Below are positions 35,415-43,201 of a stretch of DNA of 64,000 nt, one piece after another. Every line of letters begins with the position of its first letter. The stretch's first letter is position 1. The notes under the pieces are model-generated. The model was not told where the DNA came from, ran no database searches, and saw only the letters and a list, made by a program, of their open reading frames with translations. The position numbers and the translations under genes were made by a program. The DNA is from Flavobacterium sp. LC2016-23 (GTDB lineage Bacteria > Bacteroidota > Bacteroidia > Flavobacteriales > Flavobacteriaceae): positions 1 through 64,000 of the forward strand of contig NZ_WKKE01000013.1 in NCBI RefSeq assembly GCF_009674775.1, given 5' to 3'.

Positions 35415-35549
35415 GAATATAGAGAAAAGAATATAGAGAAAAGAATATAGAGAAAAGAATATAGAGTCAAGAGCAAAGAGCAAAGAGAATAGATGATAAT
35501 TATAAATTTTAGAAAAATCTTGATTCTATGTTCTTTTCTCTATGCTCTT
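35413..35549. repeat. 14-bp tandem repeat with inverted copy
   Basis: AAGAATATAGAGAA is repeated four times at 35413-35468 (last copy ends TC), beginning inside the TPR stop codon. An inverted relative (GATTCTATG...TTTTCTCTATGCTCTT) lies at 35522-35549, so the region could form a long imperfect hairpin. The first ATG of the PhzF frame falls inside the inverted part and is unlikely to be the true start. Confidence 0.8.
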
Positions 35550-35565
35550 AAAAAAAACAGAAAAA

Positions 35566-36429
35566 ATGACTTTACCCTTTTATATCATTGATGTCTTTGC
35601 TGAAAATAAATATGCCGGGAATCAACTGGCGGTTTTTTTAGAAGCAGAAAATCTAAGTTCGGAAGAAATGCAGAGGATCGCCAAAGAAATCAATTTTGCC
35701 GAGAGCACTTTTATTACAAAGCTGGATTTTGAAAATAATAGAGCGGAGATCAGAATTTTTACGCCGGCAAGCGAAATGAAATTTGCAGGGCATCCCATTA
35801 TCGGAACTTCATGGGTGCTGATCCATAAAATATTCAAAAATGAACCTGATGCCATTACACTGAAAGTTCCCATTGGAGATATTGCGATTCATAAAACAGA
35901 AGATTTAATTTGGTTACAAGCGGCTCAGCCGGAGTTTTTAAATGTTTTCGATAAGGCAGACTTTTTATCCTTCAGTACTTTGAAAAGTACAGATTTTGAG
36001 GATCAGTATCCTATTCAGGAAGTGACCACGGGAAGTGCTTTTGTGATCGTTCCGCTTAAAGATAAAAAAGATTTGGAGGCATTGCTTTTAGACAAAGACA
36101 AAACCAATGAGTGGCTGATGAAGAATTGCAAAACAAATCACAGGGCCTTATATTTTTATTGCCTGGAAGATTCCAAAATAATAAGCAGAATGCTCTGTGT
36201 AGAGCATAATCAACTGGTAGAAGATGCGGCAACGGGAAGCGCAAGTACCTGTTTACAGGCCTTTCTTTTGAAATATCATTCGGATAAAATAGAGACTATA
36301 AATCATCAGGGCGATTATATAAACCGACCGTCCCGAATTTATTTTAAAGGAGAATTGACAGAGAATGAGTATACGATACAAATTGGAGGAAAATCTCAAT
36401 TTGTTGCCAAAGGAGATTGGGAAGTATGA
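35566..36429 (+). CDS. PhzF-family isomerase/epimerase-like protein
   Basis: A 287-residue PhzF-fold protein. FAENKYAGNQLAVF and EINFAESTF (catalytic Glu region) lie at the N-terminus, with ASEMKFAGHPIIGTSW and the second-half signature VEDAATGSASTCLQAFL further on. PhzF proteins catalyse proton shifts related to diaminopimelate epimerase; most homologues have no assigned substrate. ATG 35566 (MTLPFY) is preferred over ATG 35542 because the earlier one sits in a repeat and adds eight non-conserved residues. It lies between the TPR and barrel genes. Confidence 0.85.
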   Translation: MTLPFYIIDVFAENKYAGNQLAVFLEAENLSSEEMQRIAKEINFAESTFITKLDFENNRAEIRIFTPASEMKFAGHPIIGTSWVLIHKIFKNEPDAITLKVPIGDIAIHKTEDLIWLQAAQPEFLNVFDKADFLSFSTLKSTDFEDQYPIQEVTTGSAFVIVPLKDKKDLEALLLDKDKTNEWLMKNCKTNHRALYFYCLEDSKIISRMLCVEHNQLVEDAATGSASTCLQAFLLKYHSDKIETINHQGDYINRPSRIYFKGELTENEYTIQIGGKSQFVAKGDWEV

Positions 36430-36551
36430 TAATTAGATGATTAGATAATTAGAAAATTAGAAAATTAGATAATGTAATAGCTAATTGTAAAATGTAAGCT
36501 GTAAAAAGATATTTCACGTTTTACCAATTAGATTTTACAAAATAAAATAAT
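36430..36551. repeat. TTAGAAAATTAG-type short repeat
   Basis: Just after the PhzF stop, reiterated GATTAGATAATTAGAAAATTAG units occupy about 36433-36475. They are followed by AT-rich spacer up to the barrel gene. No gene is seen. Confidence 0.6.
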
Positions 36552-38306
36552 ATGAAAATGAATTTCAATAATAAAACGATCCTTTTGATTTTGCTGTTTG
36601 TTGTTCAGCTTTCCTTTTCGCAGACGAAAGAAGAAAGTATCGGAACCGAAACGGTAAATGTGGTAAAGCCCTATTCGCCGACAGTATCAGATGCTTTTAA
36701 GGTAAAAGAAACCCCTTCGCTTGACGATGCGGGAAACCAGCCCAAAGAAACGATTAAATACAGTATTTTGTCTGTTCCGGTGGCTTCCACTTTTACGCCT
36801 TCAAAAGGAAAAGCAGAAGGCGTAGAGAAGTCTAAACAGGAACGTTTGTTTAGCAATTATGCCACTGTAGGAGTAGGGAATTATTCCACTTTAAACGCTG
36901 AATTATTTGTAACACAGGATTTAGGAAATAACGATTACCTTTCCGGCATGTTCCGTCATCATTCGTCTCAGGGCGGGATAAAGGACGCAGAACTGAATGA
37001 CGAATTCTATGATACCGCTTTAAATATTGGTTATGGCGCCAACAATCGTGATATGTCCTGGGCCGTCGATTTAGGGTATCAAAATCAGATCTACAACTGG
37101 TACGGTTTGCCTGCTGCCTTTGGTTCGGCTTTGCTTCCCGGCGAGCGTTTGGAGCTGGTTGATAAAATTAATCCGAATCACTCGTACAACACGATCTCTT
37201 TAGGAGGAAATATCGATTTTACAGAAGGCGTTTTCAATAAAATAACCACCCGATTTACACATTTCTCGGATAGTTTTTCTTCTTCCGAAAACAGGTTTTA
37301 CCTAAAACCATCGTTTAAAGTGGATATAATGGACCAGTCTATCAATACCAATATTATTGTAGATCATGTGAGCGGAAGTTTCGAAAATAATTATGCGAAT
37401 GATAATACGGAGCCTTTAAAATACAGCCTGACTAATTTTGGAATTGAGCCTAGTTTTGTAATTCTTGAAAACGACTGGACATTAGAGTTAGGTGCCGGAT
37501 TGTTTTACGGTCTGGACTCTGAAAACAGCGGGAATAAATTTTATATTTATCCAAAAGTAAATGCTTCTTATAAATTAGTAGGTGACCTTATGATTTTTTA
37601 TGCGGGTGCAAATGGTAGCCTGAATCAGAACTCCTACGCTGATTTTGTAACCGAAAATCCGTTTTTGTCTCCAACGCTTAACATGAGACCTACTAGTAAT
37701 CAATACACTGTTTTTGCAGGATTGAAAGGGAAACTGGCCAATAATATCAATTATAACGTAACAGGTTCTTATCTGAATGAAAAGAATAAAGCATTGTTTA
37801 AAAGCAATGATTACACAGAAGACCTTGCAAATGAAAATTACGCCTACGGAAACTCTTTCGGAGTGGTGTATCAGGACGTCAGAACATTTCGTTTTTACGG
37901 CGAACTAAAAGCTGATTTTTCTGAAAATGTTACTTTTGGAATCAACGGAACTTTTAACAGCTACAAAAATGACGGTGCTTTAGAAGCCTGGAATTTACCA
38001 ACAATCAAATTAAGTTCAAACCTGGATGTCAATATCACCAAACAATGGTACGCCGGACTAAATGTTTTTTATGTGGGAGAACGTAAGGATATGCAATCGA
38101 ATTTAGATTTTGCCACAGATCCTGTTATGGTAACTTTAAAAAGCTATTTTGATGCCAATGCGCATTTAGGATACAAATATAGCGAACGTCTGACTTTCTT
38201 CTTAAAACTCAACAATATCGGAAATCAGGCTTACGAAAAATGGCTGAATTATCCTGTACAGGGATTTCAGGTCTTAGGCGGCGCCAATTACAAATTCGAT
38301 TTTTAA
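36552..38306 (+). CDS. Outer-membrane beta-barrel (TonB-dependent receptor-like)
   Basis: A 584-residue protein with a signal peptide (about 1-24, ending LSFSQ). A short N-terminal periplasmic region (VNVVKPYSPTVSDAFKVKE) precedes a series of alternating amphipathic beta strands from about residue 100 to the C-terminus. It ends in an aromatic strand (GGANYKFDF), as outer-membrane barrels do. It is shorter than full TonB-dependent transporters and I see no plug domain, so receptor is only a family-level label. It is 122 bp after phzF and two genes after the TPR protein. Confidence 0.75.
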   Translation: MKMNFNNKTILLILLFVVQLSFSQTKEESIGTETVNVVKPYSPTVSDAFKVKETPSLDDAGNQPKETIKYSILSVPVASTFTPSKGKAEGVEKSKQERLFSNYATVGVGNYSTLNAELFVTQDLGNNDYLSGMFRHHSSQGGIKDAELNDEFYDTALNIGYGANNRDMSWAVDLGYQNQIYNWYGLPAAFGSALLPGERLELVDKINPNHSYNTISLGGNIDFTEGVFNKITTRFTHFSDSFSSSENRFYLKPSFKVDIMDQSINTNIIVDHVSGSFENNYANDNTEPLKYSLTNFGIEPSFVILENDWTLELGAGLFYGLDSENSGNKFYIYPKVNASYKLVGDLMIFYAGANGSLNQNSYADFVTENPFLSPTLNMRPTSNQYTVFAGLKGKLANNINYNVTGSYLNEKNKALFKSNDYTEDLANENYAYGNSFGVVYQDVRTFRFYGELKADFSENVTFGINGTFNSYKNDGALEAWNLPTIKLSSNLDVNITKQWYAGLNVFYVGERKDMQSNLDFATDPVMVTLKSYFDANAHLGYKYSERLTFFLKLNNIGNQAYEKWLNYPVQGFQVLGGANYKFDF

Positions 38307-38559
38307 TTTTTTTTACCGCAAAGGGCGCTAAGTTTTACGCAGGGTTCGCTAAGTCTTTACAGAGATTTAGCGAACTTTGCTTTTATAGTTAGCCACGAAT
38401 GACACGAATTTTCACGAATTAAATCCTTATAAATTAATTGAAGTAGGATAATCCTTTTAATCAGTGAAAAAAAATTAGTGCAAATTTGTGTAATTCGTGG
38501 CTGAAAAAAGAAGAACCTTTGCATCTTTGTACCTTAGAACCTCAGTACCTTTAAAAAAA
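38307..38559. repeat. Palindromic CACGAATT element and CGCTAAG repeats
   Basis: Two repeat types fill this gap. At about 38315-38380 there are GCTAAG/CGCAAAG units. Then an imperfect inverted repeat of about 31 bp has its left arm at 38391-38423 (starting AGCCACGAA) and right arm at 38471-38502 (ending TTCGTGGCT), enclosing about 47 bp. An open frame enters this element from the right, but the true gene starts after it. Confidence 0.8.
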
Positions 38560-39009
38560 ATGGAATTCAAACAAAAAATACATACGCATTACTTACAAAT
38601 GGTTCAGGATCGAATTGATGTTTTCAGGGACATGATTTCAGCCCTGACCGAAGATTCAAAAAACGATGCGAAAGGTTCTGCCGGCGATAAGCACGAAACG
38701 GCCTTGTCGATGATGCATATCGAACAGGAAAAGCTAACCAACAAACTAAAAGAAGCAATCACTCAGAAAGCAATTTTAGATAAGATTGATGCCTCAAAAA
38801 CAGCAGAAAATATTATTTCCGGAAGTCTGGTCAAGGCCAACGGAATTTACCTTTATTTAAGTGTCGCCCTTCCCAAAATCACAATCGACGGTATAAATGT
38901 GATCGCCCTTTCGCCTCAGTCTCCTTTAGGTGCGCATTTAATGGGAAATAAAGTGGGGTTTCAGTTTGAAATTAATAAAACGCATTATACGATCGAGAGT
39001 GTTTTATAA
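38560..39009 (+). CDS. GreA/GreB-like protein
   Basis: A 149-residue protein with the two-domain plan of transcript-cleavage factors. An N-terminal helical/coiled-coil part (about 1-75, with GSAGDKHETALSMMHIEQEK) precedes a small FKBP-like C-terminal domain with SPLGAHLMGNKVG, the equivalent of the GreA SPLG..L.GK..GD motif. The start is ATG 38560; the frame is open 63 bp further upstream, but that part lies in the CACGAATT repeat. Homologues are sometimes labelled 3-oxoacyl-ACP synthase, which the sequence does not support. It could bind RNA polymerase; not shown. Confidence 0.7.
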   Translation: MEFKQKIHTHYLQMVQDRIDVFRDMISALTEDSKNDAKGSAGDKHETALSMMHIEQEKLTNKLKEAITQKAILDKIDASKTAENIISGSLVKANGIYLYLSVALPKITIDGINVIALSPQSPLGAHLMGNKVGFQFEINKTHYTIESVL

Positions 39010-39462
39010 AGATTCACATCATTTATTCTTTTCAGATAATTAAAAACAGTGATAAATCTGCTTGATCTGCCAAATCTGCGTGCCACATTTGCAGCGTAGA
39101 AATATAGTTACCTCTAAAACAATAAATGTATTTGTGAGCGTATCCACAAGACAAGATTTTAGAAACCTCATTTTTTAAAGAATTTCTATTCCTTCTATTT
39201 GTAATCTTTCATCGTTTTTAAAACATCGTTCGTTATAATTCAACAATCTCTTTAAAAAATTGAGTTTTGTTCTTTGTTTACCTTCAAAATTAAAATTTTC
39301 AAGTTCAAAGCTTTTTTTACTGTTAAAATTTTACAATTTACATGTAAAATTCAATTTATGGTTTTAAATTATAACTCAAATTGGGTTTTGTGTTTTTCAA
39401 TTATAACCATTACTGCATCTTTGCCCTATCAAAATAAAATTTAAAAATAAAAATATAGAATT
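39010..39462. other. Intergenic region upstream of asnB
   Basis: 453 bp, AT-rich, no supported gene. Near 39045-39095 a GATAAATCTGC...AAATCTGCGTGCCAC stretch resembles the short repeats seen elsewhere in the window. A near-consensus -7 box (CATCTTTG, 7 of 8) lies at 39416-39423, 39 bp before the asnB start. No terminator-like stem is obvious after the GreA-like gene. Confidence 0.5.
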
Positions 39463-41139
39463 ATGTGTGGAATCGTATGTGCCTTTGATCTAAAACAAAA
39501 AGCCGAAACTTTAAGACCTCAAGTATTAGAAATGTCTAAAATCATTCGTCACCGCGGACCGGACTGGAGCGGAATTTACAGTAATGAAAAAGCAATTCTG
39601 TCTCACGAGCGTCTGGCAATTGTAGATCCGGCTTCAGGAAAGCAGCCTTTGTTTACAGAAGATAAAAATTTAGTCCTGGCTGCAAACGGTGAAATTTACA
39701 ACCACAGAGAATTACGCAAACAATTTGAAGGAAAATATAACTTTCAGACGGAAAGTGACTGTGAAGTTATTTTAGCACTTTACCAGGAAAAAGGTCCTCA
39801 TTTTGTGGATGAAATGAACGGAATCTTCGGATTCGCAATTTATGATGTAGAAAAAGACGAGTATTTTATTGCCCGTGACCATATGGGAATTATTCCGTTG
39901 TACATTGGCTGGGATCAGCACGGGACTTTTTACGTAGCTTCTGAATTGAAAGCGTTAGAAGGATACTGTACCAAGATTCAGTTGTTTCCTCCGGGACATT
40001 ACATGAGCAGTAAAGATGGTGAATTTGTACAATGGTACAAAAGAGACTGGACAGACTATGATGCGGTAAAAGACAACGAAACAAGCATTCCTGCGATAAA
40101 AGAAGCACTGGAAGCAGCGGTACACAGACAATTAATGAGTGATGTTCCTTATGGAGTTTTACTTTCAGGAGGTTTAGATTCGTCTATTACTTCGGCTGTA
40201 GCCAAAAAATTTGCACAAAAACGTATTGAATCAGATGATACCACAGATGCCTGGTATCCGCAATTGCACTCTTTTTCAGTAGGATTAGAGGGTTCTCCGG
40301 ATTTAGCAGCTGCTCAAATAGTAGCCAAACATATCGGAACCATTCACCATGAAATAAAATTCACCATTCAGGAAGGTTTAGATGCAGTTCGTGATGTAAT
40401 TTATAACCTGGAAACGTATGATGTAACTACGGTTAGGGCTTCCACTCCAATGTGGCTGATGGCAAGAGTGATCAAGTCAATGGGAATCAAAATGGTATTG
40501 TCCGGTGAAGGAGCAGATGAATTATTCGGAGGATATTTGTATTTCCATAAAGCGCCAAATGCACGAGAATTCCACGAAGAAAACGTTCGTAAATTAGGCA
40601 AATTACATATGTACGATTGCCTGCGTGCTAACAAAAGTCTTGCAGCCTGGGGAATTGAAGGCCGTGTACCCTTTTTAGACAAAGAATTTATGGATGTTGC
40701 CATGCGCATCAATCCACAAGATAAAATGATCAACAAAGAGCACCCGATGGAAAAATGGGTAGTTCGTAAAGCTTTTGAAGACATGTTGCCGGAAAGTGTG
40801 GCCTGGAGACAAAAAGAGCAGTTTTCTGACGGAGTAGGATACAGCTGGATCGATACTTTGAAAGAAGTAGTGGGAAAAGAAGTTTCAGATGAACAACTGG
40901 CCAATGCGAGATTTAAATTTCCATTGCAGACCCCAACTTCAAAAGAAGAATACTATTACCGTTCTATTTTTGCAGAACACTTCCCAAGCGATGCAGCCGC
41001 TTTATGTGTACCTCAGGAAGCAAGTGTGGCCTGCAGTACAAAAATTGCTCTGGAGTGGGATGAAGCGTTCAAAAACATGAATGACCCTTCCGGAAGAGCA
41101 GTAGCCAGCGTACACGATGATGCCTACGCAAAAGCATAA
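39463..41139 (+). CDS. asnB: Glutamine-dependent asparagine synthetase B
   Basis: A 558-residue class II amidotransferase that makes asparagine from aspartate, ATP and glutamine. The N-terminal nucleophile hydrolase domain has Cys2 right after Met1, Arg50 (SHERLAIVD), Asn75 (NGEIYNH) and the ESDCE segment, all the residues needed to release ammonia. The synthetase domain has the PP-loop LLSGGLDSS and LSGEGADELFGGY. Length and motifs are as in E. coli AsnB. A paralogue with altered glutaminase residues follows 236 bp downstream. A rho-independent terminator lies at 41173-41199. Confidence 0.95.
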   Translation: MCGIVCAFDLKQKAETLRPQVLEMSKIIRHRGPDWSGIYSNEKAILSHERLAIVDPASGKQPLFTEDKNLVLAANGEIYNHRELRKQFEGKYNFQTESDCEVILALYQEKGPHFVDEMNGIFGFAIYDVEKDEYFIARDHMGIIPLYIGWDQHGTFYVASELKALEGYCTKIQLFPPGHYMSSKDGEFVQWYKRDWTDYDAVKDNETSIPAIKEALEAAVHRQLMSDVPYGVLLSGGLDSSITSAVAKKFAQKRIESDDTTDAWYPQLHSFSVGLEGSPDLAAAQIVAKHIGTIHHEIKFTIQEGLDAVRDVIYNLETYDVTTVRASTPMWLMARVIKSMGIKMVLSGEGADELFGGYLYFHKAPNAREFHEENVRKLGKLHMYDCLRANKSLAAWGIEGRVPFLDKEFMDVAMRINPQDKMINKEHPMEKWVVRKAFEDMLPESVAWRQKEQFSDGVGYSWIDTLKEVVGKEVSDEQLANARFKFPLQTPTSKEEYYYRSIFAEHFPSDAAALCVPQEASVACSTKIALEWDEAFKNMNDPSGRAVASVHDDAYAKA

Positions 41140-41172
41140 GAATCATTAAATTAAAAGTTGTTAATATGAAAG

Positions 41173-41199
41173 ACGTTCTCCTAATCGGGAACGTTTTTC
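41173..41199 (+). terminator. Rho-independent terminator after asnB
   Basis: ACGTTCTC (41173-41180) pairs with GGGAACGT (41187-41194) around a 6-nt loop, with one G-U pair, followed by a short T run. It lies 34 bp after the asnB stop. Confidence 0.7.
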
Positions 41200-41246
41200 T
41201 TCGTTAAATGTTAAATTGTATTATTTCAGCTACTTAAAAATAATTA

Positions 41247-41279
41247 TTGGCAATTATTTAACTTTCTTTTTTATATTTG
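41247..41279 (+). promoter_or_regulatory. Promoter candidate for the second asparagine synthetase
   Basis: TATATTTG at 41272-41279 fits TAnnTTTG exactly. TTG at 41247-41249 is 22 bp upstream, slightly long. Together with the terminator at 41173 it suggests the two synthetase genes are transcribed separately. Confidence 0.42.
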
Positions 41280-41375
41280 ACATTCCCCAAAGAATATCCT
41301 GAAAACGAACTTTAATAATACTGTGAGATAAAATTTAAGGTTGCTAAAAAAAATAGAAATAAAAAAAAGAATGGT

Positions 41376-42992
41376 ATGTCTGGAATATTAGCCGTTATAG
41401 GTAAAGGAAAAGACCCGCAGCTCGTGAGAGAGCTTTCTAAAAGAATGTCGCACCGTGGTCCTGATGAAAGAGGGTATCAGATCATGGAAAATGGTAGTAT
41501 TATCTGCCATGAAAGTTTGTCTATTATAGATTTGAATTCGGGGAAACAGCCTATTCAGGGGACTAAAAATGCCTGGATGGCACATGATGGGGAAATCTAT
41601 AATTATCAGGAATTAAAAAACGGGCTTTTAAAAGCGTATACGTTCAGAACCAAATCAGATTCGGAGGTTATTGTGCATTTGTACGAGGAATTCGGATATA
41701 ATTTTTGTAATAAACTCGACGGGGATTTTGCTTTTGTAATCATTGATGGAGACGATTATATTGCCGGCAGGGATCCGTTGGGCGTTAAGCCTTTGTATTA
41801 TGGTTTGGATGAAAGAGGAAGGATCTATTTTTCTTCTGAAATGAAACCAATTGCAGATCAGTGCAAAACATTCTCCACTTTTCCTCCGGGACATTATTAT
41901 ACCCCGAAAACCGGTTTTGTAAAGTATTACCAGCCGGAATATGAGGATTACGAAAAGGCCAATCATGATCTTGACTTGTCTTTAATAAGAGAGACGCTGA
42001 CAGAAGCAGTCCGCAAGCGTTTAATGGGGGATTTACCGGTTGGCGTTTTACTTTCGGGTGGTCTGGATTCCTCTTTGATCTCTTCGATTGCGGCCCGGTT
42101 ACTGGCCGGAACCGGGAAAAAAATACAATCCTTTTCAATTGGCTTAAATGCTGAGGCTCCCGATAATAAAATTGCGAGAAAAGCAGCTGAATTTTTAGGA
42201 ACAGAACATCACGAAATTCATTTTTCTGTTCAGGAAGGAATTGACGTGTTAGAAAAAATAATTCAGAATATTGAAACATACGATGTCATCTCGGTAAGAG
42301 CGAGTGTCCCCATGTTTATATTGTCGAAAGCAATAGCAGAAAAAGGTATAAAAGCCATTCTGTCCGGAGAAGGTGCGGATGAAATCTTCGGAGGTCATTT
42401 GTATTTTAGAAATGCTCCGTCAACAGAAGAATTTCAAAAAGAAACCATCGAAAGAGTGCAGAAACTGTTTACGGCAGATTTATTGCGAGCTGATAAATCG
42501 ACGATGGCAAATGGTATCGAAACAAGAGTTCCGTTTTTAGATAAAGATTTCCTTGATGCCAATATGCTGATCAAACCCGACGAAAAACAGCCTAAGACAT
42601 ACGACGGAATTGAGAAATATATTCTGAGAAAAGCATTTGATACTCCGGAAAATCCTTATTTGCCGACAGAGGTTTTATGGCGTCAGAAAGAACAATTTTC
42701 AGATGGAGTCGGATACAGCTGGATTGACGAATTGATTGAATATTGTGCAACACAGGTCTCAGATGAGCAATTACAAGGTGCCAATGCAGAATTCCCATAC
42801 AATTCGCCAACCACAAAAGAAGCGTATTTATACCGATCGATTTTCCATAAATATTATCCACAGGTCAGTGCGGCGCAAACCGTTCGAAAATGGATTCCAA
42901 AATGGCAGGAAAATCAGGATCCAAGCGGAAGAGCAAATGCAGCGCACCTGAAAGCAGATGTTAAAATTGCAAAATCCGGTGTAGCGGTTTAA
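41376..42992 (+). CDS. Asparagine synthetase-like paralogue with substituted glutaminase residues
   Basis: A 538-residue AsnB homologue aligning throughout with the gene upstream. The glutaminase domain is altered at three catalytic positions: Cys2 is Ser (MSGILAV), Arg50 is Ser47 (CHESLSIID) and Asn75 is Asp71 (HDGEIYNY). The Asp in KSDSE is kept. The synthetase domain is intact (LLSGGLDSS; LSGEGADEIFGGH). It therefore probably cannot use glutamine and might take free ammonia, another acceptor, or act with its paralogue. A clear terminator follows. Codon 2 is TCT, one base from TGT Cys. Confidence 0.85.
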   Translation: MSGILAVIGKGKDPQLVRELSKRMSHRGPDERGYQIMENGSIICHESLSIIDLNSGKQPIQGTKNAWMAHDGEIYNYQELKNGLLKAYTFRTKSDSEVIVHLYEEFGYNFCNKLDGDFAFVIIDGDDYIAGRDPLGVKPLYYGLDERGRIYFSSEMKPIADQCKTFSTFPPGHYYTPKTGFVKYYQPEYEDYEKANHDLDLSLIRETLTEAVRKRLMGDLPVGVLLSGGLDSSLISSIAARLLAGTGKKIQSFSIGLNAEAPDNKIARKAAEFLGTEHHEIHFSVQEGIDVLEKIIQNIETYDVISVRASVPMFILSKAIAEKGIKAILSGEGADEIFGGHLYFRNAPSTEEFQKETIERVQKLFTADLLRADKSTMANGIETRVPFLDKDFLDANMLIKPDEKQPKTYDGIEKYILRKAFDTPENPYLPTEVLWRQKEQFSDGVGYSWIDELIEYCATQVSDEQLQGANAEFPYNSPTTKEAYLYRSIFHKYYPQVSAAQTVRKWIPKWQENQDPSGRANAAHLKADVKIAKSGVAV

Positions 42993-43056
42993 AAGATAAA
43001 ATTTTCACTGCATGGGATATAAATTCCGGATTGCAATTGGATTTATAACAATAGAT

Positions 43057-43100
43057 AAAATCCGAAACGACATTTTAAATGTTTGTTTCGGATTTTTTTT
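43057..43100 (+). terminator. Rho-independent terminator
   Basis: AAAATCCGAAAC (43057-43068) pairs with GTTTCGGATTTT (43085-43096), with an inner ACATT/AATGT extension, followed by T residues. It ends the second asparagine synthetase transcript. Confidence 0.85.
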
Positions 43101-43126
43101 GTGCTATTCCATTTTTAAATGATCCG

Positions 43127-43153
43127 TTGTATCTAAGAAAAGTACTATATTTG
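43127..43153 (+). promoter_or_regulatory. Promoter of the M16 peptidase gene
   Basis: TTG (43127-43129), a 16-bp spacer and TATATTTG (43146-43153) give a good Bacteroidota promoter. The start codon is 48 bp downstream. Confidence 0.55.
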
Positions 43154-43201
43154 ATTCAATCATAAATAATTAATCCTGTTTTAATAATTTGAATAAAAAA
43201 T

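Noticed and set aside
38560..39009. 3-oxoacyl-ACP synthase label
   Set aside because: The protein is far too short for a ketosynthase and has no Cys-His-His triad; the fold pattern is GreA-like.
40401..40904. 167-residue minus-strand frame in asnB
   Set aside because: Antisense to the synthetase domain of a clear AsnB; a shadow.
41785..42279. 164-residue minus-strand frame
   Set aside because: Antisense to the second asparagine synthetase; no family features.
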